Shown piece by piece: positions 52,272-61,409 of a stretch of DNA of 64,000 bases (positions within the stretch are counted from its first letter, which is position 1; each line of letters opens with the position of its first letter). The translations under genes and the position numbers were made by a program. The notes under the pieces were generated by a model. The model saw only the letters and a program-made list of their open reading frames with translations. It had not been told where the DNA came from and ran no database searches. Location: the NCBI RefSeq assembly GCF_009765965.1, contig NZ_LMUL01000014.1:175864-239863 (forward strand), read 5' to 3'. Source of the stretch: Caulobacter sp. S45. GTDB lineage: Bacteria > Pseudomonadota > Alphaproteobacteria > Caulobacterales > Caulobacteraceae.

Positions 52272-53009
52272 TTAGTTCCCGAGTTTCCAGGTCAACGGGA
52301 TGGTGATGGTCGCCTCGACTGGCTTCCCATCCCGTGTCGCCGGGTGGATTTTGAACAGGCGAGCCAACTTAAGCGTCGCGCTCCCAAAATCATATCCCGG
52401 CGGCGATTCGGAATCGATACGACAGGCCGTCATCGAACCCTTCACCGTAACGGTGCAGGTCATGACCGCGTGACCATCCTTTTCCAGACGCTGAGCCCGG
52501 TCGGGATAGTACTGGGCCATGTCCTCGTTGCTGGGCAGCGAGGTCAACCCGGCGGCGCTGAGCACCGGCGGTGCGGCCGGCGGAGCCGGCGGAGCCGGCG
52601 GCGCAGGAGTCGGCGGAACCGGTTGCGGCGGTGCAGGAGACTCCGCGACGGGGTGCGGAGTCGGCGGCAGCGGCAGCGGCGGCGTCGGGATGTTCAACGG
52701 CGGCGGCGGCGTCTCATGCGGCGCAATAGGCGGCGGCGTATGAGTCGACGGCGGGGGCGGCGGAGGCGGCGGCGGAGGTGGCGGGGGCGCCAGCTTCGTC
52801 AGATCCACCTTAACCGCGGTATCCTCCTGCACCAGGTAGTGCGGGTGGAACTTCGCCTTCCACAGATAAAAGAACAGCGCGGCATGGACGAGCACCGAGA
52901 TGGTGATGCCGACCACGGCGCCGGCGCTGAGCTTCTTCTTCCGACGCGGGCGTTCGTCTATCAGAGGGTCGTAGTGACGAGGAACCTCAGGCGTTTGATC
53001 TACAGCCAT
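52272..53009 (-). CDS. tonB: Energy transducer TonB
   Basis: The 245-residue protein couples the inner-membrane motor to outer-membrane receptors. A basic N terminus (RPRRKKKL) precedes the membrane helix (VVGITISVLVHAALFFYLW, about 30-50). A periplasmic proline-rich linker (about 70-150) starts with 13 consecutive prolines. The C-terminal TonB domain (DRAQRLEKDGHAVMTCTVTV, ending ITIPLTWKLGN) has two cysteines that could bond. The ATG has AGGAGGGGAGC upstream; an upstream in-frame ATG lies inside exbD. It lies ten bases after exbD. No Fur-like box was recognised. Confidence 0.93.
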   Translation of the reverse strand: MAVDQTPEVPRHYDPLIDERPRRKKKLSAGAVVGITISVLVHAALFFYLWKAKFHPHYLVQEDTAVKVDLTKLAPPPPPPPPPPPPPSTHTPPPIAPHETPPPPLNIPTPPLPLPPTPHPVAESPAPPQPVPPTPAPPAPPAPPAAPPVLSAAGLTSLPSNEDMAQYYPDRAQRLEKDGHAVMTCTVTVKGSMTACRIDSESPPGYDFGSATLKLARLFKIHPATRDGKPVEATITIPLTWKLGN

Positions 53010-53019
53010 GCTCCCCTCC

Positions 53020-53454
53020 TCACTTCGTGTGGTCTTCACCGACAAGAGCCACGCTGTAGAACCCATTGTCCTGAAGTTTGTTCATCAGGTCCAAGAAGTC
53101 CCCGTACAGGGTGTCCTTGTCGGAACGGATATAAATCCGTTCGCGGGCGGGATCGCGCGTTCCGACAGCCTTCTTGAGGTCGTCGGGAAGGCTCGACAAA
53201 TCGGTATGGCCATCGCCGATGTAGAGGCTGCCATCCTTGCGGAGGCTTATGTACACCGGTTTCGGCGGGCTCGGCGATGGCTTGGCCACCGCCGTGGGCA
53301 GATCCACCTTGATCGACACGGAGGCCAGCGGAGCCGCCACCATGAAGATGATCAGGAGGACCAACATCACGTCCACGAAGGGCGTGACGTTGATCTCACT
53401 GTTCTGTTGGACCGAATATTTGCCGCCCCCGCCTCCTGAGAGTTGGGCGCCCAT
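53020..53454 (-). CDS. exbD: Biopolymer transport protein ExbD
   Basis: The 144-residue protein has one membrane helix starting at INVTPFVDVMLVLLIIFMVA; D27 in this helix is the proton-path aspartate conserved in ExbD/TolR. The periplasmic domain (TAVAKPSPSPPKPVYISLRK, ISLRKDGSLYIGD) is standard. It forms the proton-driven motor with the ExbB-like protein encoded five bases upstream. The N terminus is Gly-rich (SGGGGKYS). Confidence 0.94.
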   Translation of the reverse strand: MGAQLSGGGGGKYSVQQNSEINVTPFVDVMLVLLIIFMVAAPLASVSIKVDLPTAVAKPSPSPPKPVYISLRKDGSLYIGDGHTDLSSLPDDLKKAVGTRDPARERIYIRSDKDTLYGDFLDLMNKLQDNGFYSVALVGEDHTK

Positions 53455-53459
53455 CTAAC

Positions 53460-54368
53460 TTACGCTCCCCGGTCGAGCTGGCGGGAGATGGCGTTCATCA
53501 GTTCGACGATGAAGCCTTCCGTCCGCGTGCCGTAGGCCGCGATCTGGGTCTGGAAGAAGTTATAGAAGATAACCGACGGGATGGCGGCGAACAGGCCGAT
53601 ACCGGTGGCCAGCAGCGCTTCGGCGATGCCGGGCGCCACGACGGCCAGGTTGGTGGTGTTGGTGTTCGCGATGCCGATGAACGAGTTCATGATCCCGTAG
53701 ACGGTGCCGAACAGGCCGATGAACGGACCCGACGAACCGACCGAGGCCAGGAACTGCATGCCGCCCGACAGACGCTTGGCCAGGGTGGCCTGAACGCCGC
53801 CCACGGCCGCGGAGGCGCGGCTGATGGTCGAACCGCGATGTTCGCCGGTGATCGACAGACCCGCCTGACGGGACAGCTCGACTTCGTTGGAAGCCGCGGC
53901 CGCCATGTCGGCGAACGGGTTGCCCTCGAACTCTTCCGAAGTAGCGACCCGGTTCATATCGGTGATCGAACGGGCGTCGCGGAAGGCTTCCAGGAACTTG
54001 CTGGTCTGACGGTTCAGGCCGGCGAAGTTCACCAGCTTGATGATCAGGGTGGTCCAGGAAACGATCGAGGCGAGCAGCAAGCCCACCATGACGGTCTTAA
54101 CGACCGGCGTCGCCTGGAGGAACATCTGGACGGGGGTCATCTTGCCCGCGCCCTTGATGGAGGTCGGGGCGTCTTGAGCGCCGCCGTTGCTCACACCACC
54201 GGATGCGTCGGAAGGCGCAGCGGTGTTGGAAGCGTCCGTCGTCGCGGTAGCGGCGGCGGGCGTGGCGGCGTCGGTGGTGTTCTGCGCGAACGCGGGGGCG
54301 CTAACAGCCATCAACACCACAGCGCCAAGCAGGGCGAAAATCGGGGTCGTTCGTTTATGTTCCAACAT
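53460..54368 (-). CDS. exbB: MotA/TolQ/ExbB-family proton channel
   Basis: The 302-residue motor protein has an N-terminal hydrophobic stretch ending in a signal-peptide-like cleavage site (FALLGAVVLMAVSAPAFAQ), then an Ala/Thr-rich periplasmic extension (about 30-75), and three ExbB/TolQ membrane segments. These include VVKTVMVGLLLASIVSWTTL, FLASVGSSGPFIGLFGTVYG and GIAEALLATGIGLFAAIPSV. The long N-terminal extension with signal peptide occurs in ExbB of some Alphaproteobacteria. Clustering with tonB favours ExbB over TolQ. Confidence 0.92.
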   Translation of the reverse strand: MLEHKRTTPIFALLGAVVLMAVSAPAFAQNTTDAATPAAATATTDASNTAAPSDASGGVSNGGAQDAPTSIKGAGKMTPVQMFLQATPVVKTVMVGLLLASIVSWTTLIIKLVNFAGLNRQTSKFLEAFRDARSITDMNRVATSEEFEGNPFADMAAAASNEVELSRQAGLSITGEHRGSTISRASAAVGGVQATLAKRLSGGMQFLASVGSSGPFIGLFGTVYGIMNSFIGIANTNTTNLAVVAPGIAEALLATGIGLFAAIPSVIFYNFFQTQIAAYGTRTEGFIVELMNAISRQLDRGA

Positions 54369-54747
54369 CTTCAGCCAGTTCCTGGTTGATCGGGCAAATG
54401 GTCACGAGGGTCGCCGCGAAGCGCGTCTTCCACCCTAACGTCAATCCTGCCGAAACGACTTGCTCTTGCCTTTTCCGTTTCAGCGTTCCTTACCGCCGCT
54501 TCATCCGCGCCAAAAGTAGCGCAGTTTCAACGACGGAACGGCGACCTCGCCGCGATTGCGGCGAAAGTCTTACCGCAATTTTAGAATTGCGATCAGTGGT
54601 CCTTTCGCAACGCCCTAACCCGCCGTCAAGCGGTTTCACATCGAACTCAGGGGCTGACGAGAACAAAGCCGGTTAGGAGGGCGAAAGGCCCGATCTTGCC
54701 CATAAATACGTTCGGGCTGGGCTGATCGGGAGAAAAAAGGCCGGAAA
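54369..54747. other. Intergenic region upstream of exbB
   Basis: This 379-base stretch between exbB and tRNA-Phe holds no convincing gene. A perfect palindrome CGCAATT (54574-54580), TTAG, AATTGCG (54585-54591) lies about 205 bases upstream of exbB and could be an operator. CCCGATC...GATCGGG near 54690-54730 may form a larger stem. No Fur-box match was seen by eye. Confidence 0.4.
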
Positions 54748-54823
54748 TGGTGCCTGGGGGCGGATTCGAACCACCGACACGCGGATTTTCAATCCGCTGC
54801 TCTACCAACTGAGCTACCCAGGC
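54748..54823 (-). tRNA. tRNA-Phe (GAA anticodon)
   Basis: The minus-strand cloverleaf has acceptor GCCTGGG/CCCAGGC, D-arm GCTC/GAGC, anticodon stem CGGAT/ATCCG with loop TGAAAA giving GAA, T-arm with GGTTCGAATCC, discriminator A and an encoded CCA. It lies downstream of yacG, the usual alphaproteobacterial order. Confidence 0.96.
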
Positions 54824-54932
54824 ATCCGGGAGGCGCCGTCTATAGGGGAGGAGCTTCGGGCCGTCTAGAGCGAGCTGGCGGAAAACGCCGTTCGCTCTTC
54901 GCGACCTGGCCACAGAGCGTCGAAATTCCCGA

Positions 54933-55103
54933 TTAATCCTCGTCCTCGGAGCCGTCCCCCACAGCGCTGCGACCGGGGACGGCGTAACGGCCGGCGAACC
55001 AGCGCTGCAGATCAACGTCCGCGCATCGCTTGGAACAGAACGGCGCGTAGATGGGGGCGGCGGGCGCGGCCTGGCATACGGGGCAAGGGCGGTCTTTTTT
55101 CAT
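54933..55103 (-). CDS. yacG: DNA gyrase inhibitor YacG (small zinc protein)
   Basis: This 56-residue protein contains the YacG zinc site: C7 and C10 in CPVC, C23 and C27 in FCSKRCADVDL, followed by QRWFAGRYAVP. E. coli YacG binds GyrB and blocks DNA binding. The ATG overlaps the stop of the RNase G-like gene by four bases. The acidic C-terminal tail (GDGSEDED) is common in the family. The maf-RNase G-yacG order is conserved in related bacteria, supporting the call. Confidence 0.92.
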   Translation of the reverse strand: MKKDRPCPVCQAAPAAPIYAPFCSKRCADVDLQRWFAGRYAVPGRSAVGDGSEDED

Positions 55104-56122
55104 AGGACCAGAATATCGGTCTCGTGGCGCCTCGTTCCAACCGCTTCACGCACGCCAAAACGCGGGCCCAGTCGCGCGACCAGGGGCTTCAGGATCGCAG
55201 CGGTTTGAGAATCGCAAACCGCCTCCAACCGACGGCCTGGATCGAAACGGCCCTGACGCTCCAGGCGACGGACGAGGTCTTGAGCCACGGTCCGAGCGGA
55301 CAGCACCCCGTCGGCGTCTAGAAGTCGCTCGAACAAAGGCTGCTCCAGGTGCGGTTTGGCCAGTTCGAGGGCCCCGAACTGGCCCAGTACGCCGATCACC
55401 GTCTCCGGCCCATCCGGCGCGAAGGCCTCCGCCGCCGCCGTCGACAGCCGTCGGCGATCCTTCGGAAAGCCGATGAGATCGATCACCACCAGACCGGCCA
55501 AGGCCTTGAGGCGAAGCAGGCGCGCAGCGTGCTCCAGCGCCTTCAGGTTCGCCTGCGACACCGAAAGGGAGGAGCCCATCTCCTCCAGGTCCACGTCGAC
55601 GGCCACCAGGGCTCGGGTGGGTTCAATGGTCAGGGCCAGACCGCCTTCGAGCGAATGACGCCGCTGCAGCACCGCCGATTCGGCCTCGTCGGCCTGCTCC
55701 CGGGCGAGTTCGCCCTCGATCATCGGCGCATCGCCCGCCAGCTGCCGTAGACGCGCCTCCACGCTCGCCGCCGCGACGATCAGGCCGAACTGCTCCGGCT
55801 CGCCTTCTCCCGCCAGGCGCAGGGCGGCCGGCTTACCCCCGACGGGCTCGGCGACCACGGCCACCCGCAGCCGCTGGCCCTCGTGAAGCGGCTTGGCCGA
55901 TCCGCGTATGCGAAGGCTTCCGATTCGGCCGTCGCCCAGATCGATGCGGGCTAGGCCCATGCGGGCGGAGACCTCGGTCGTGCGCCCTCCGAAGACGGCG
56001 CCCAGGCGCGGCGTCAGGTCCCCTTCCCGCTCCAGCAGCAACCGTTCCGGCGCGCCGTCGAGGGTCACGACGCCTCTGACTTCGCCAGGACACCGGTCCA
56101 GATAGAACCGCCGCTCACCCAC
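55100..56122 (-). CDS. Ribonuclease G/E-family protein, short form
   Basis: The 340-residue protein is a short RNase E/G-family member. The start GERRFYLDRCPGEVRGVVTL resembles the S1-adjacent opening seen in alphaproteobacterial RNase G-like proteins. The catalytic part keeps the two acidic segments ALVAVDVDLEE and LAGLVVIDLIGFPKDRR, which would bind Mg. The zinc-link CPxC and the long C-terminal scaffold of RNase E are absent. I chose the GTG eight bases inside the maf 3' end; the frame is open upstream through maf but without homology. A full RNase E presumably lies elsewhere. Confidence 0.8.
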   Translation of the reverse strand: MGERRFYLDRCPGEVRGVVTLDGAPERLLLEREGDLTPRLGAVFGGRTTEVSARMGLARIDLGDGRIGSLRIRGSAKPLHEGQRLRVAVVAEPVGGKPAALRLAGEGEPEQFGLIVAAASVEARLRQLAGDAPMIEGELAREQADEAESAVLQRRHSLEGGLALTIEPTRALVAVDVDLEEMGSSLSVSQANLKALEHAARLLRLKALAGLVVIDLIGFPKDRRRLSTAAAEAFAPDGPETVIGVLGQFGALELAKPHLEQPLFERLLDADGVLSARTVAQDLVRRLERQGRFDPGRRLEAVCDSQTAAILKPLVARLGPRFGVREAVGTRRHETDILVL

Positions 56123-56741
56123 GCCAGCCAAGGCCTTCCAGCAGGCTGCGGGTCTCGTACAGGGGGAGCCCGACCACCGAGGAATAGGAGCCGTGCAGAT
56201 CGACGACAAAAGCGCCGGCCCGACCCTGCACGCCGTAGCCGCCCGCCTTGCCTCGCCATTCCTCGCTGGCCAGATAGGCGTCGATCTCCTGGTGGGACAG
56301 CCGCTTGATCTGCAGCCGCGTCTCCACCAAGCGCGAGGCGGACGCGCCCGAAGGCGCCACCACCGCCACCCCCGTATAGACTCGGTGCCCACGACCGGAG
56401 AGCAGGTCGAGACAAGCGCGCACCTCGGTCTCCGTCTCCGCCTTGGGCAGGACGCGTCGTCCGACCGCCACTACCGTATCGGCCGCCAGCACGAAGGCGT
56501 CCGGCCGGCGAGCAGCCACCACTTGCGCCTTCTCGATCGCCAGCCGTTCGGCCAGACGGCGTGGGGTCTCGTCGCGCAGGGGACTTTCGTCGAGCTCGGC
56601 GGGATCGCACGCCTGCGGCTCGATCCCGACCTGGGCCAACAGTTCGAGTCGGCGCGGGCTGGCGCTGGCCAGGATCAGGGGATGGCGGGGTGAAGTCAGG
56701 GCGTCAGCCTCCAAAGGTCGTAGGACTGGGGAACCGCGCAC
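56115..56741 (-). CDS. maf: Maf-like nucleotide pyrophosphatase
   Basis: The family hydrolyses non-canonical or regular nucleoside triphosphates (dTTP/UTP or m7GTP). Motifs are LILASASPRRLELLAQVGI, DAFVLAADTVVAVGRRVLPK (catalytic Asp) and GVQGRAGAFVVDLHGSYSSV. The ATG at 56741 adds an unusual N-terminal extension overlapping the phosphatase gene by 38 bases; a TTG at 56714 would give MEADALTSPRHP, closer to family length. Neither has a clear ribosome-binding site. In many relatives infA lies directly upstream of maf; here it does not. Confidence 0.88.
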   Translation of the reverse strand: MRGSPVLRPLEADALTSPRHPLILASASPRRLELLAQVGIEPQACDPAELDESPLRDETPRRLAERLAIEKAQVVAARRPDAFVLAADTVVAVGRRVLPKAETETEVRACLDLLSGRGHRVYTGVAVVAPSGASASRLVETRLQIKRLSHQEIDAYLASEEWRGKAGGYGVQGRAGAFVVDLHGSYSSVVGLPLYETRSLLEGLGWRG

Positions 56742-57153
56742 GAAGCTTGCGGTCCAGTTCGTCGCGCATCCGACGATACGCCTCCAGCCGCTGGTCGCGC
56801 GAGCCGGTCTCCAATGTCGGGTCCGGCGTCGCCCAGTACTCGAAGTCCACCGATCGCGCCCGCGCCATCTCCGCCGCCCGATGATGCGCCTCCGGCGTGA
56901 GCGAGATCACCAGGTCGAAGGACCCGTCCTCCAGCTCCTGGAATCCCTTGGCGCGGTGGCTGGAGATGTCGTCGCCCCACTCCGCCATCACCGCCGCCGC
57001 GAAGGGATCGACCTCCAGCTCGTCGGGGCGCAGGCCGCAACTGTCGATGAAGATGCGGTCGCCAAAGCGCCGGCGCAGCAGGGCGGCGGCCACGGGAGAA
57101 CGCACCCGGTTGAGATTGCAGGCGAACAGGATCGCATCGGGAATCGCGGCCAT
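56704..57153 (-). CDS. Low-molecular-weight phosphatase-like protein
   Basis: The 149-residue protein has the P-loop of low-molecular-weight tyrosine phosphatases and related arsenate reductases: C12 to R18 (CNLNRVRS, a CX5RS motif), and the general-acid region WATPDPTLE with Asp. It lacks the extra cysteines needed for thioredoxin-coupled arsenate reduction, so a phosphatase activity is more likely. It lies between UPF0262 and maf, as in many Alphaproteobacteria. The substrate is unknown. Its 3' end overlaps maf if maf starts at the ATG. Confidence 0.82.
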   Translation of the reverse strand: MAAIPDAILFACNLNRVRSPVAAALLRRRFGDRIFIDSCGLRPDELEVDPFAAAVMAEWGDDISSHRAKGFQELEDGSFDLVISLTPEAHHRAAEMARARSVDFEYWATPDPTLETGSRDQRLEAYRRMRDELDRKLRARFPSPTTFGG

Positions 57154-57156
57154 GCC

Positions 57157-57633
57157 TCAGCTGTGCCGATACAGGGCGCAGATCAGGGTGAACAGCCGAC
57201 GCGCGGTGTCGTGGTCGAACTCCACCTTTCCGGCCAGGCGTTCGCGCAGGCGCTCGGACCCCTCGTTGTGGATGCCCCTGCGGCCCATGTCGATCGCCTC
57301 GATCTGAGAGGGCGTGGCGTTGCGGATCGCCTCGTAATAACTCTCGCAGATCATGAAATAGTCGCGGATCACCGCCTTGAACGGGGTCAGCGACAGCAGG
57401 TGGCGGCGCTCGCCCTCGGTGTTGGAGATGTCCAGGGCCAGCCGCCCGTCCACCAGGGCCATCCGCAGGGTGTAGGGCCCCTCGCCCATTCCGGCGGGAT
57501 CGAAATGGTTCTCCTCCAGCAGGTCGAAGATGGCGACCTGGCGTTCGTGCTCCACGTCGCGCGAGGCGGGCGCGAGGGACTCCTCGTCGATCTCGACCGC
57601 CTGCAGCCGGCGCCGGGACCGGTCGTCGCTCAT
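57157..57633 (-). CDS. UPF0262-family protein
   Basis: The 158-residue protein matches the UPF0262 family, conserved in Alphaproteobacteria without known function. Recognisable segments are [57 protein letters not shown] and [16 protein letters not shown]. No membrane segment or catalytic motif is evident. It lies between hisD (four-base overlap) and the phosphatase gene, the usual location. Confidence 0.88.
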   Translation of the reverse strand: MSDDRSRRRLQAVEIDEESLAPASRDVEHERQVAIFDLLEENHFDPAGMGEGPYTLRMALVDGRLALDISNTEGERRHLLSLTPFKAVIRDYFMICESYYEAIRNATPSQIEAIDMGRRGIHNEGSERLRERLAGKVEFDHDTARRLFTLICALYRHS

Positions 57634-58919
57634 CGCCGGGGGATGTTCAACCGCACCGCGGCGGCATGGGCGTGGGCGGGCAGGCCCTCGGCGCGCGCCA
57701 GGGCGACGGTATGCGGCCCAAGTTCGGCGAAGGCTTGTGCGTCGCAGCGGACGATCGAGGTGCGCTTCAGGAAATCGTAGAGCGACAGGCCCGACGAGAA
57801 CCGCGCCGCCCGACTGGTCGGCAGCACGTGGTTGGAACCGGCCACATAGTCGCCGACCGCCTCCGGCGTGTAGCGGCCGAGGAAGATGGCGCCGGCGTGC
57901 CGGACCTGGTCGGCCAGGCGATCGGGATCGGGGACGGCGAACTCCACGTGCTCGGGCGCGATCCGGTTGACGAGTCCTGGCGAGGCGTCGAGCGGGGCGA
58001 TGATCACCGCGCCGTGGATATCCCAGGATTCCTGCGCGGTAGCGCCGGTGGCCAGGGTGGCGAGCTGGCGCGCCATCGCCGCTTCGACCGCCGCCGCGAA
58101 GCCGGGCGAATCGGTGATCAGGATCGACTGGGCGGCAGGGTCGTGCTCGGCCTGGGACAGCAGGTCGGCGGCGATCCAGTCCGGGTCGTTGTCCGCATCG
58201 GCTACCACCACGATCTCCGACGGACCGGCCAGGGCGTCGATCCCCACCACCCCGTACAGCCGCCGCTTGGCCGCCGTGACATAGGCGTTGCCGGGGCCGA
58301 CGATCTTGTCCACCGGCCGGATCGGGCCGGCGCCATAGGCCAGCGCCGCCACGCCATGCGCCCCGCCCAGCCGCCAGATCTCGCTCACTCCCGCCTCGTA
58401 GGCGGCGGCGAGCACCGCCGGTTCGATCCGGCCCGGCGGCGTGGTCATGGCGATTCGATCCACACCCGCGACCTGCGCCGGCACCGCGTTCATCAAGACG
58501 GTCGAGGGGTAGGCCGCGCGGCCGCCCGGCACGTAGATCCCCACCGCCTCCAGCGGCGTCCAGCGCCAGCCGAGCTCGACCCCGGCATCGTCGACGAAGC
58601 GGGCGTCGGCGGGCCGCTGGCGTTCGTGGTAGGCGCGGATACGGCGGGCGGCGAAGGCGATGGCCTCACGCACCTCGGGGGCGCAGTCGCGGACGCCGAT
58701 CTCGATCTCCTCCGGCGTGACCCGCACGGTCTCTTCGGTCAGCTCCGCGCGGTCGAATCGGCGGGCGTAGTCGAGCGCGGCGGGAAGACCGCCCCGGCGC
58801 ACGCCTTCGATGATCTCGGCCGCCGCCGCGTCCACATCGGCCGGCGAGCCGCGACGCTCATCGAGGAAGGCGTCGAAGGCGACGTTGAAGGCGGGGTTGG
58901 AATAGTCGAAACGACGCAC
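57630..58919 (-). CDS. hisD: Histidinol dehydrogenase
   Basis: The 429-residue enzyme carries out the last two steps of histidine synthesis, oxidising histidinol to histidine with NAD and zinc. It has [34 protein letters not shown], the zinc/base region [17 protein letters not shown] and APEHVEF. Other his genes are not in the window, so hisD is detached from a his operon, as in other Alphaproteobacteria where it sits next to murA/DUF2948. The TGA overlaps UPF0262. Confidence 0.97.
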   Translation of the reverse strand: MRRFDYSNPAFNVAFDAFLDERRGSPADVDAAAAEIIEGVRRGGLPAALDYARRFDRAELTEETVRVTPEEIEIGVRDCAPEVREAIAFAARRIRAYHERQRPADARFVDDAGVELGWRWTPLEAVGIYVPGGRAAYPSTVLMNAVPAQVAGVDRIAMTTPPGRIEPAVLAAAYEAGVSEIWRLGGAHGVAALAYGAGPIRPVDKIVGPGNAYVTAAKRRLYGVVGIDALAGPSEIVVVADADNDPDWIAADLLSQAEHDPAAQSILITDSPGFAAAVEAAMARQLATLATGATAQESWDIHGAVIIAPLDASPGLVNRIAPEHVEFAVPDPDRLADQVRHAGAIFLGRYTPEAVGDYVAGSNHVLPTSRAARFSSGLSLYDFLKRTSIVRCDAQAFAELGPHTVALARAEGLPAHAHAAAVRLNIPRR

Positions 58920-58922
58920 GCC

Positions 58923-59399
58923 TCACACCTCTTCCGGCACGATCTCTGCAGGATGATCCGGTGCGCGGGTGGCGGGCCAGGGCTCGGACACATCGGCCAG
59001 CACCGCGTCGATGCAGTCGACCTCCACGCGCAGATCGCCGCCATGGCAGAAACGGAACAGCACCGAACCGCCCGGCGCTTCACAGGGCTCGAAATCCACC
59101 GCCATGCAGGAAACCAGGGCGCCGGGATCTTCGCTGGTCATCCCCCGTTGGCGCACGCGGCTGACGTCGCCGAACTGTAGGGCGGCGCAAACCCGTTCGC
59201 CGCTCCCGCCTTCGCACTCCCCGCCTTCCCAGCGGTAACGATTGAACAGGATCGTCACCCGCCGGGCCTGCGCCTCGAAGCGGATATCGCCGACATGGGC
59301 GATGGCGTCCTGCAAGGCTGCGGAGATCACCTTTAGGTCGTCGGCGTCGAGCGCCAGCAGCCTCAGCGGTTGACAGCCGGATCGATCTTCCTGGCCCAT
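58923..59399 (-). CDS. DUF2948-family protein
   Basis: The 158-residue protein belongs to the alphaproteobacterial DUF2948 family: PLRLLALDADDLKVISAALQ, DAIAHVGDIRFEAQARRVTI, LFNRYRWEGG and DLRVEVDCIDAVLADVSEPW. It is soluble with no catalytic signature. The frame is open upstream inside murA; I chose the ATG two bases after the murA stop. It is three bases from hisD. The function is unknown. Confidence 0.88.
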   Translation of the reverse strand: MGQEDRSGCQPLRLLALDADDLKVISAALQDAIAHVGDIRFEAQARRVTILFNRYRWEGGECEGGSGERVCAALQFGDVSRVRQRGMTSEDPGALVSCMAVDFEPCEAPGGSVLFRFCHGGDLRVEVDCIDAVLADVSEPWPATRAPDHPAEIVPEEV

Positions 59400-59401
59400 G
59401 G

Positions 59402-60688
59402 TCAGCTTTCCTCGCCGTCCTCGCGGATACGGCGGATGTTGGCCCCGCACGCGCCGAGTTTTTCTTCCAGCCGCTCGAAGCCGCGGTCCAGATGGTAGAC
59501 CCGGTTGACCACGGTTTCACCCTTCGCCGCCAGTCCGGCGATCACCAGGCTGACCGAGGCGCGCAGGTCGGTGGCCATGACCTGGGCGCCGGTCAAGGCC
59601 TCCACCCCGCGCACACGCGCCTCGGCGCCGTGCACGCTGATGTCGGCGCCCAGTCGCGACAGCTCGGGCACATGCATGAAGCGGTTCTCGAAGATGGTCT
59701 CGCGGATCACGCTCTCGCCATCCGCCAGGCTCATCAACGCCATGAACTGGGCCTGCAGATCGGTGGCGAACCCGGGATAGGGGTCGGTGGTCAGGTCGAC
59801 CGACTTCAGCCTCGCGCCATTGCGCTTCAGGGTGATGCTGTCGGCGTCGTGCGCCACGTCCACGCCGGTCTTCACCAGCATGTCGAGCAAGGCCGAGACG
59901 TGCACGGCCCGCGCCCCGGTGAGCTTCACCTCGCCGCCGGCCATGGCGGCGGCCATGGCGTAGGTGCCCGTCTCGATCCGGTCGGGCACCACGGCGTGGG
60001 TGGCCCCGTGGAGAGACGCGACCCCAGTGACGTGGATGACGTCGGTCCCAGCCCCCTCGACCTTGGCGCCCATGGCGTTGAGGCAATCGGCCAGGTCGAC
60101 GATCTCCGGCTCGCGCGCGGCGTTGCGGATCACGGTCACGCCCGAGGCCAGGACCGAAGCCAGCAGGGTGTGTTCGGTCGCGCCCACGGAAACGAAGGGG
60201 AATTCGATCTCAGCGCCTTGCAGCCCGCGCGGCGCCTGGGCGTAGACATAGCCCTCGTGCAGGTCGATGCGGGCGCCCAGCGCCTCCAGCGCCTTCAGGT
60301 GCAGGTCGACCGGCCGCGCGCCGATGCTGCATCCGCCGGGCAGGCTGACCTTGGCGTGGCCGGTGCGCGCCAACAGCGGCCCCAGTACGTTGAACGAGGC
60401 GCGCATCTGCCGGACCAGGTCGTAGGGCGCCAGCGCGCTGATGATCTCGGGCGCATGCAGCACGGTTTCGGGGCCGTCGGCGCCGGTCGTCTCGGTCACC
60501 TGTGTTCCCAGCCGCGACAGCAACCGGCCGAGGAAGCGGGTGTCGGCCAGGCGCGGCATGTTGGTCAGGCGCAAGGGCTGATCGCTCAGCAAGCTGGCGG
60601 CCATCAACTTAATGGCGGAATTCTTGGCGCCGCTGATGGGGATTTCCCCCTCCAGCCGAGCGCCGCCGACGATGGCGATACGGTCCAT
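59402..60688 (-). CDS. murA: UDP-N-acetylglucosamine 1-carboxyvinyltransferase
   Basis: The 428-residue enzyme starts peptidoglycan synthesis by adding enolpyruvate to UDP-GlcNAc. K22 in [13 protein letters not shown] and the catalytic C120 in [15 protein letters not shown] are present; because the residue is Cys, the enzyme should be fosfomycin-sensitive. [15 protein letters not shown] (UDP-GlcNAc binding) and the late [19 protein letters not shown] are standard. It is the first gene of murA-DUF2948-hisD-UPF0262. A 70-base gap separates it from scpB. Confidence 0.97.
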   Translation of the reverse strand: MDRIAIVGGARLEGEIPISGAKNSAIKLMAASLLSDQPLRLTNMPRLADTRFLGRLLSRLGTQVTETTGADGPETVLHAPEIISALAPYDLVRQMRASFNVLGPLLARTGHAKVSLPGGCSIGARPVDLHLKALEALGARIDLHEGYVYAQAPRGLQGAEIEFPFVSVGATEHTLLASVLASGVTVIRNAAREPEIVDLADCLNAMGAKVEGAGTDVIHVTGVASLHGATHAVVPDRIETGTYAMAAAMAGGEVKLTGARAVHVSALLDMLVKTGVDVAHDADSITLKRNGARLKSVDLTTDPYPGFATDLQAQFMALMSLADGESVIRETIFENRFMHVPELSRLGADISVHGAEARVRGVEALTGAQVMATDLRASVSLVIAGLAAKGETVVNRVYHLDRGFERLEEKLGACGANIRRIREDGEES

Positions 60689-60758
60689 GGGGCCCCGCTA
60701 CAGAAGGGAGTCGGTTCTACAGCAGCCACGGCCGGGTGCAAGGCGGGGCGCTCTCGCC

Positions 60759-61409
60759 CTATTCGGCCTCGGGCTCGGAACCCACGAACTCCTGCACGAA
60801 TTCCGGCGCGTCGCCGTCCTCCAGCGGGTCCTCCGCCTCCCCGTCGCCGCCGGGGGTCGGTACGGTAAAGCCCGGGGGCAGGTCGAGGCTCAGCAGTCCG
60901 GCCGCCTTCATCTCGGCCGCGCCCGGCAGGTCGGACAGGGCTCCCAGGCCGAAGTGCTCCAGGAAGGCGTCGGTGGTGCCAAAGGTGACGGGACGGCCCG
61001 GCGTGCGCCGACGTCCGCGCATCCGCACCCAGCCCACCTCCAGCAGCAGGTCCAGCGTGCCCCGGCTGAGGCCTACGCCTCGGACGGCCTCGATCTCGGC
61101 GCGGGTGACGGGCTGGTGGTAGGCGACGATGGCCAGGGTCTCCATGGCTGCGCGCGACAGCCGGCGCGGCTCGACCCGTTCCTCCGACATCAGGTAGCCG
61201 AGGTCCGGCGCGGTGGCGAAGCGCCAGCGGCCGCCGACGCAACCCAGCTCCACCCCGCGCCCCGCATAGCGCTGGGCCAAGGCCGCGAGCGCTGCGGGAA
61301 CGTCGGCGTCTCCGGGCAGGCGAACGGCGAGGTCGTCGTGCGACAAGGGCGAGGCCGCGGCGAACAGCAGCGCCTCGACCCGGCGTTCGATTTCGCGCGG
61401 ATCGCTCAC
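60759..61409 (-). CDS. scpB: Segregation and condensation protein ScpB
   Basis: The 216-residue winged-helix partner of ScpA in the SMC condensin complex has IERRVEALLFAAASPLSHDD at the start, LSRAAMETLAIVAYHQPVTR and AEIEAVRGVGLSRGTLDLLL, the typical second winged-helix region. TFGTTDAFLEHFGL follows. The acidic C-terminal tail is common. It overlaps scpA by four bases, as usual. Confidence 0.94.
   Translation of the reverse strand: MSDPREIERRVEALLFAAASPLSHDDLAVRLPGDADVPAALAALAQRYAGRGVELGCVGGRWRFATAPDLGYLMSEERVEPRRLSRAAMETLAIVAYHQPVTRAEIEAVRGVGLSRGTLDLLLEVGWVRMRGRRRTPGRPVTFGTTDAFLEHFGLGALSDLPGAAEMKAAGLLSLDLPPGFTVPTPGGDGEAEDPLEDGDAPEFVQEFVGSEPEAE

Noticed and set aside
56704..57153. Arsenate reductase
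   Set aside because: Only the P-loop cysteine is present; the resolving cysteines of thioredoxin-linked ArsC are missing and no ars genes are nearby.
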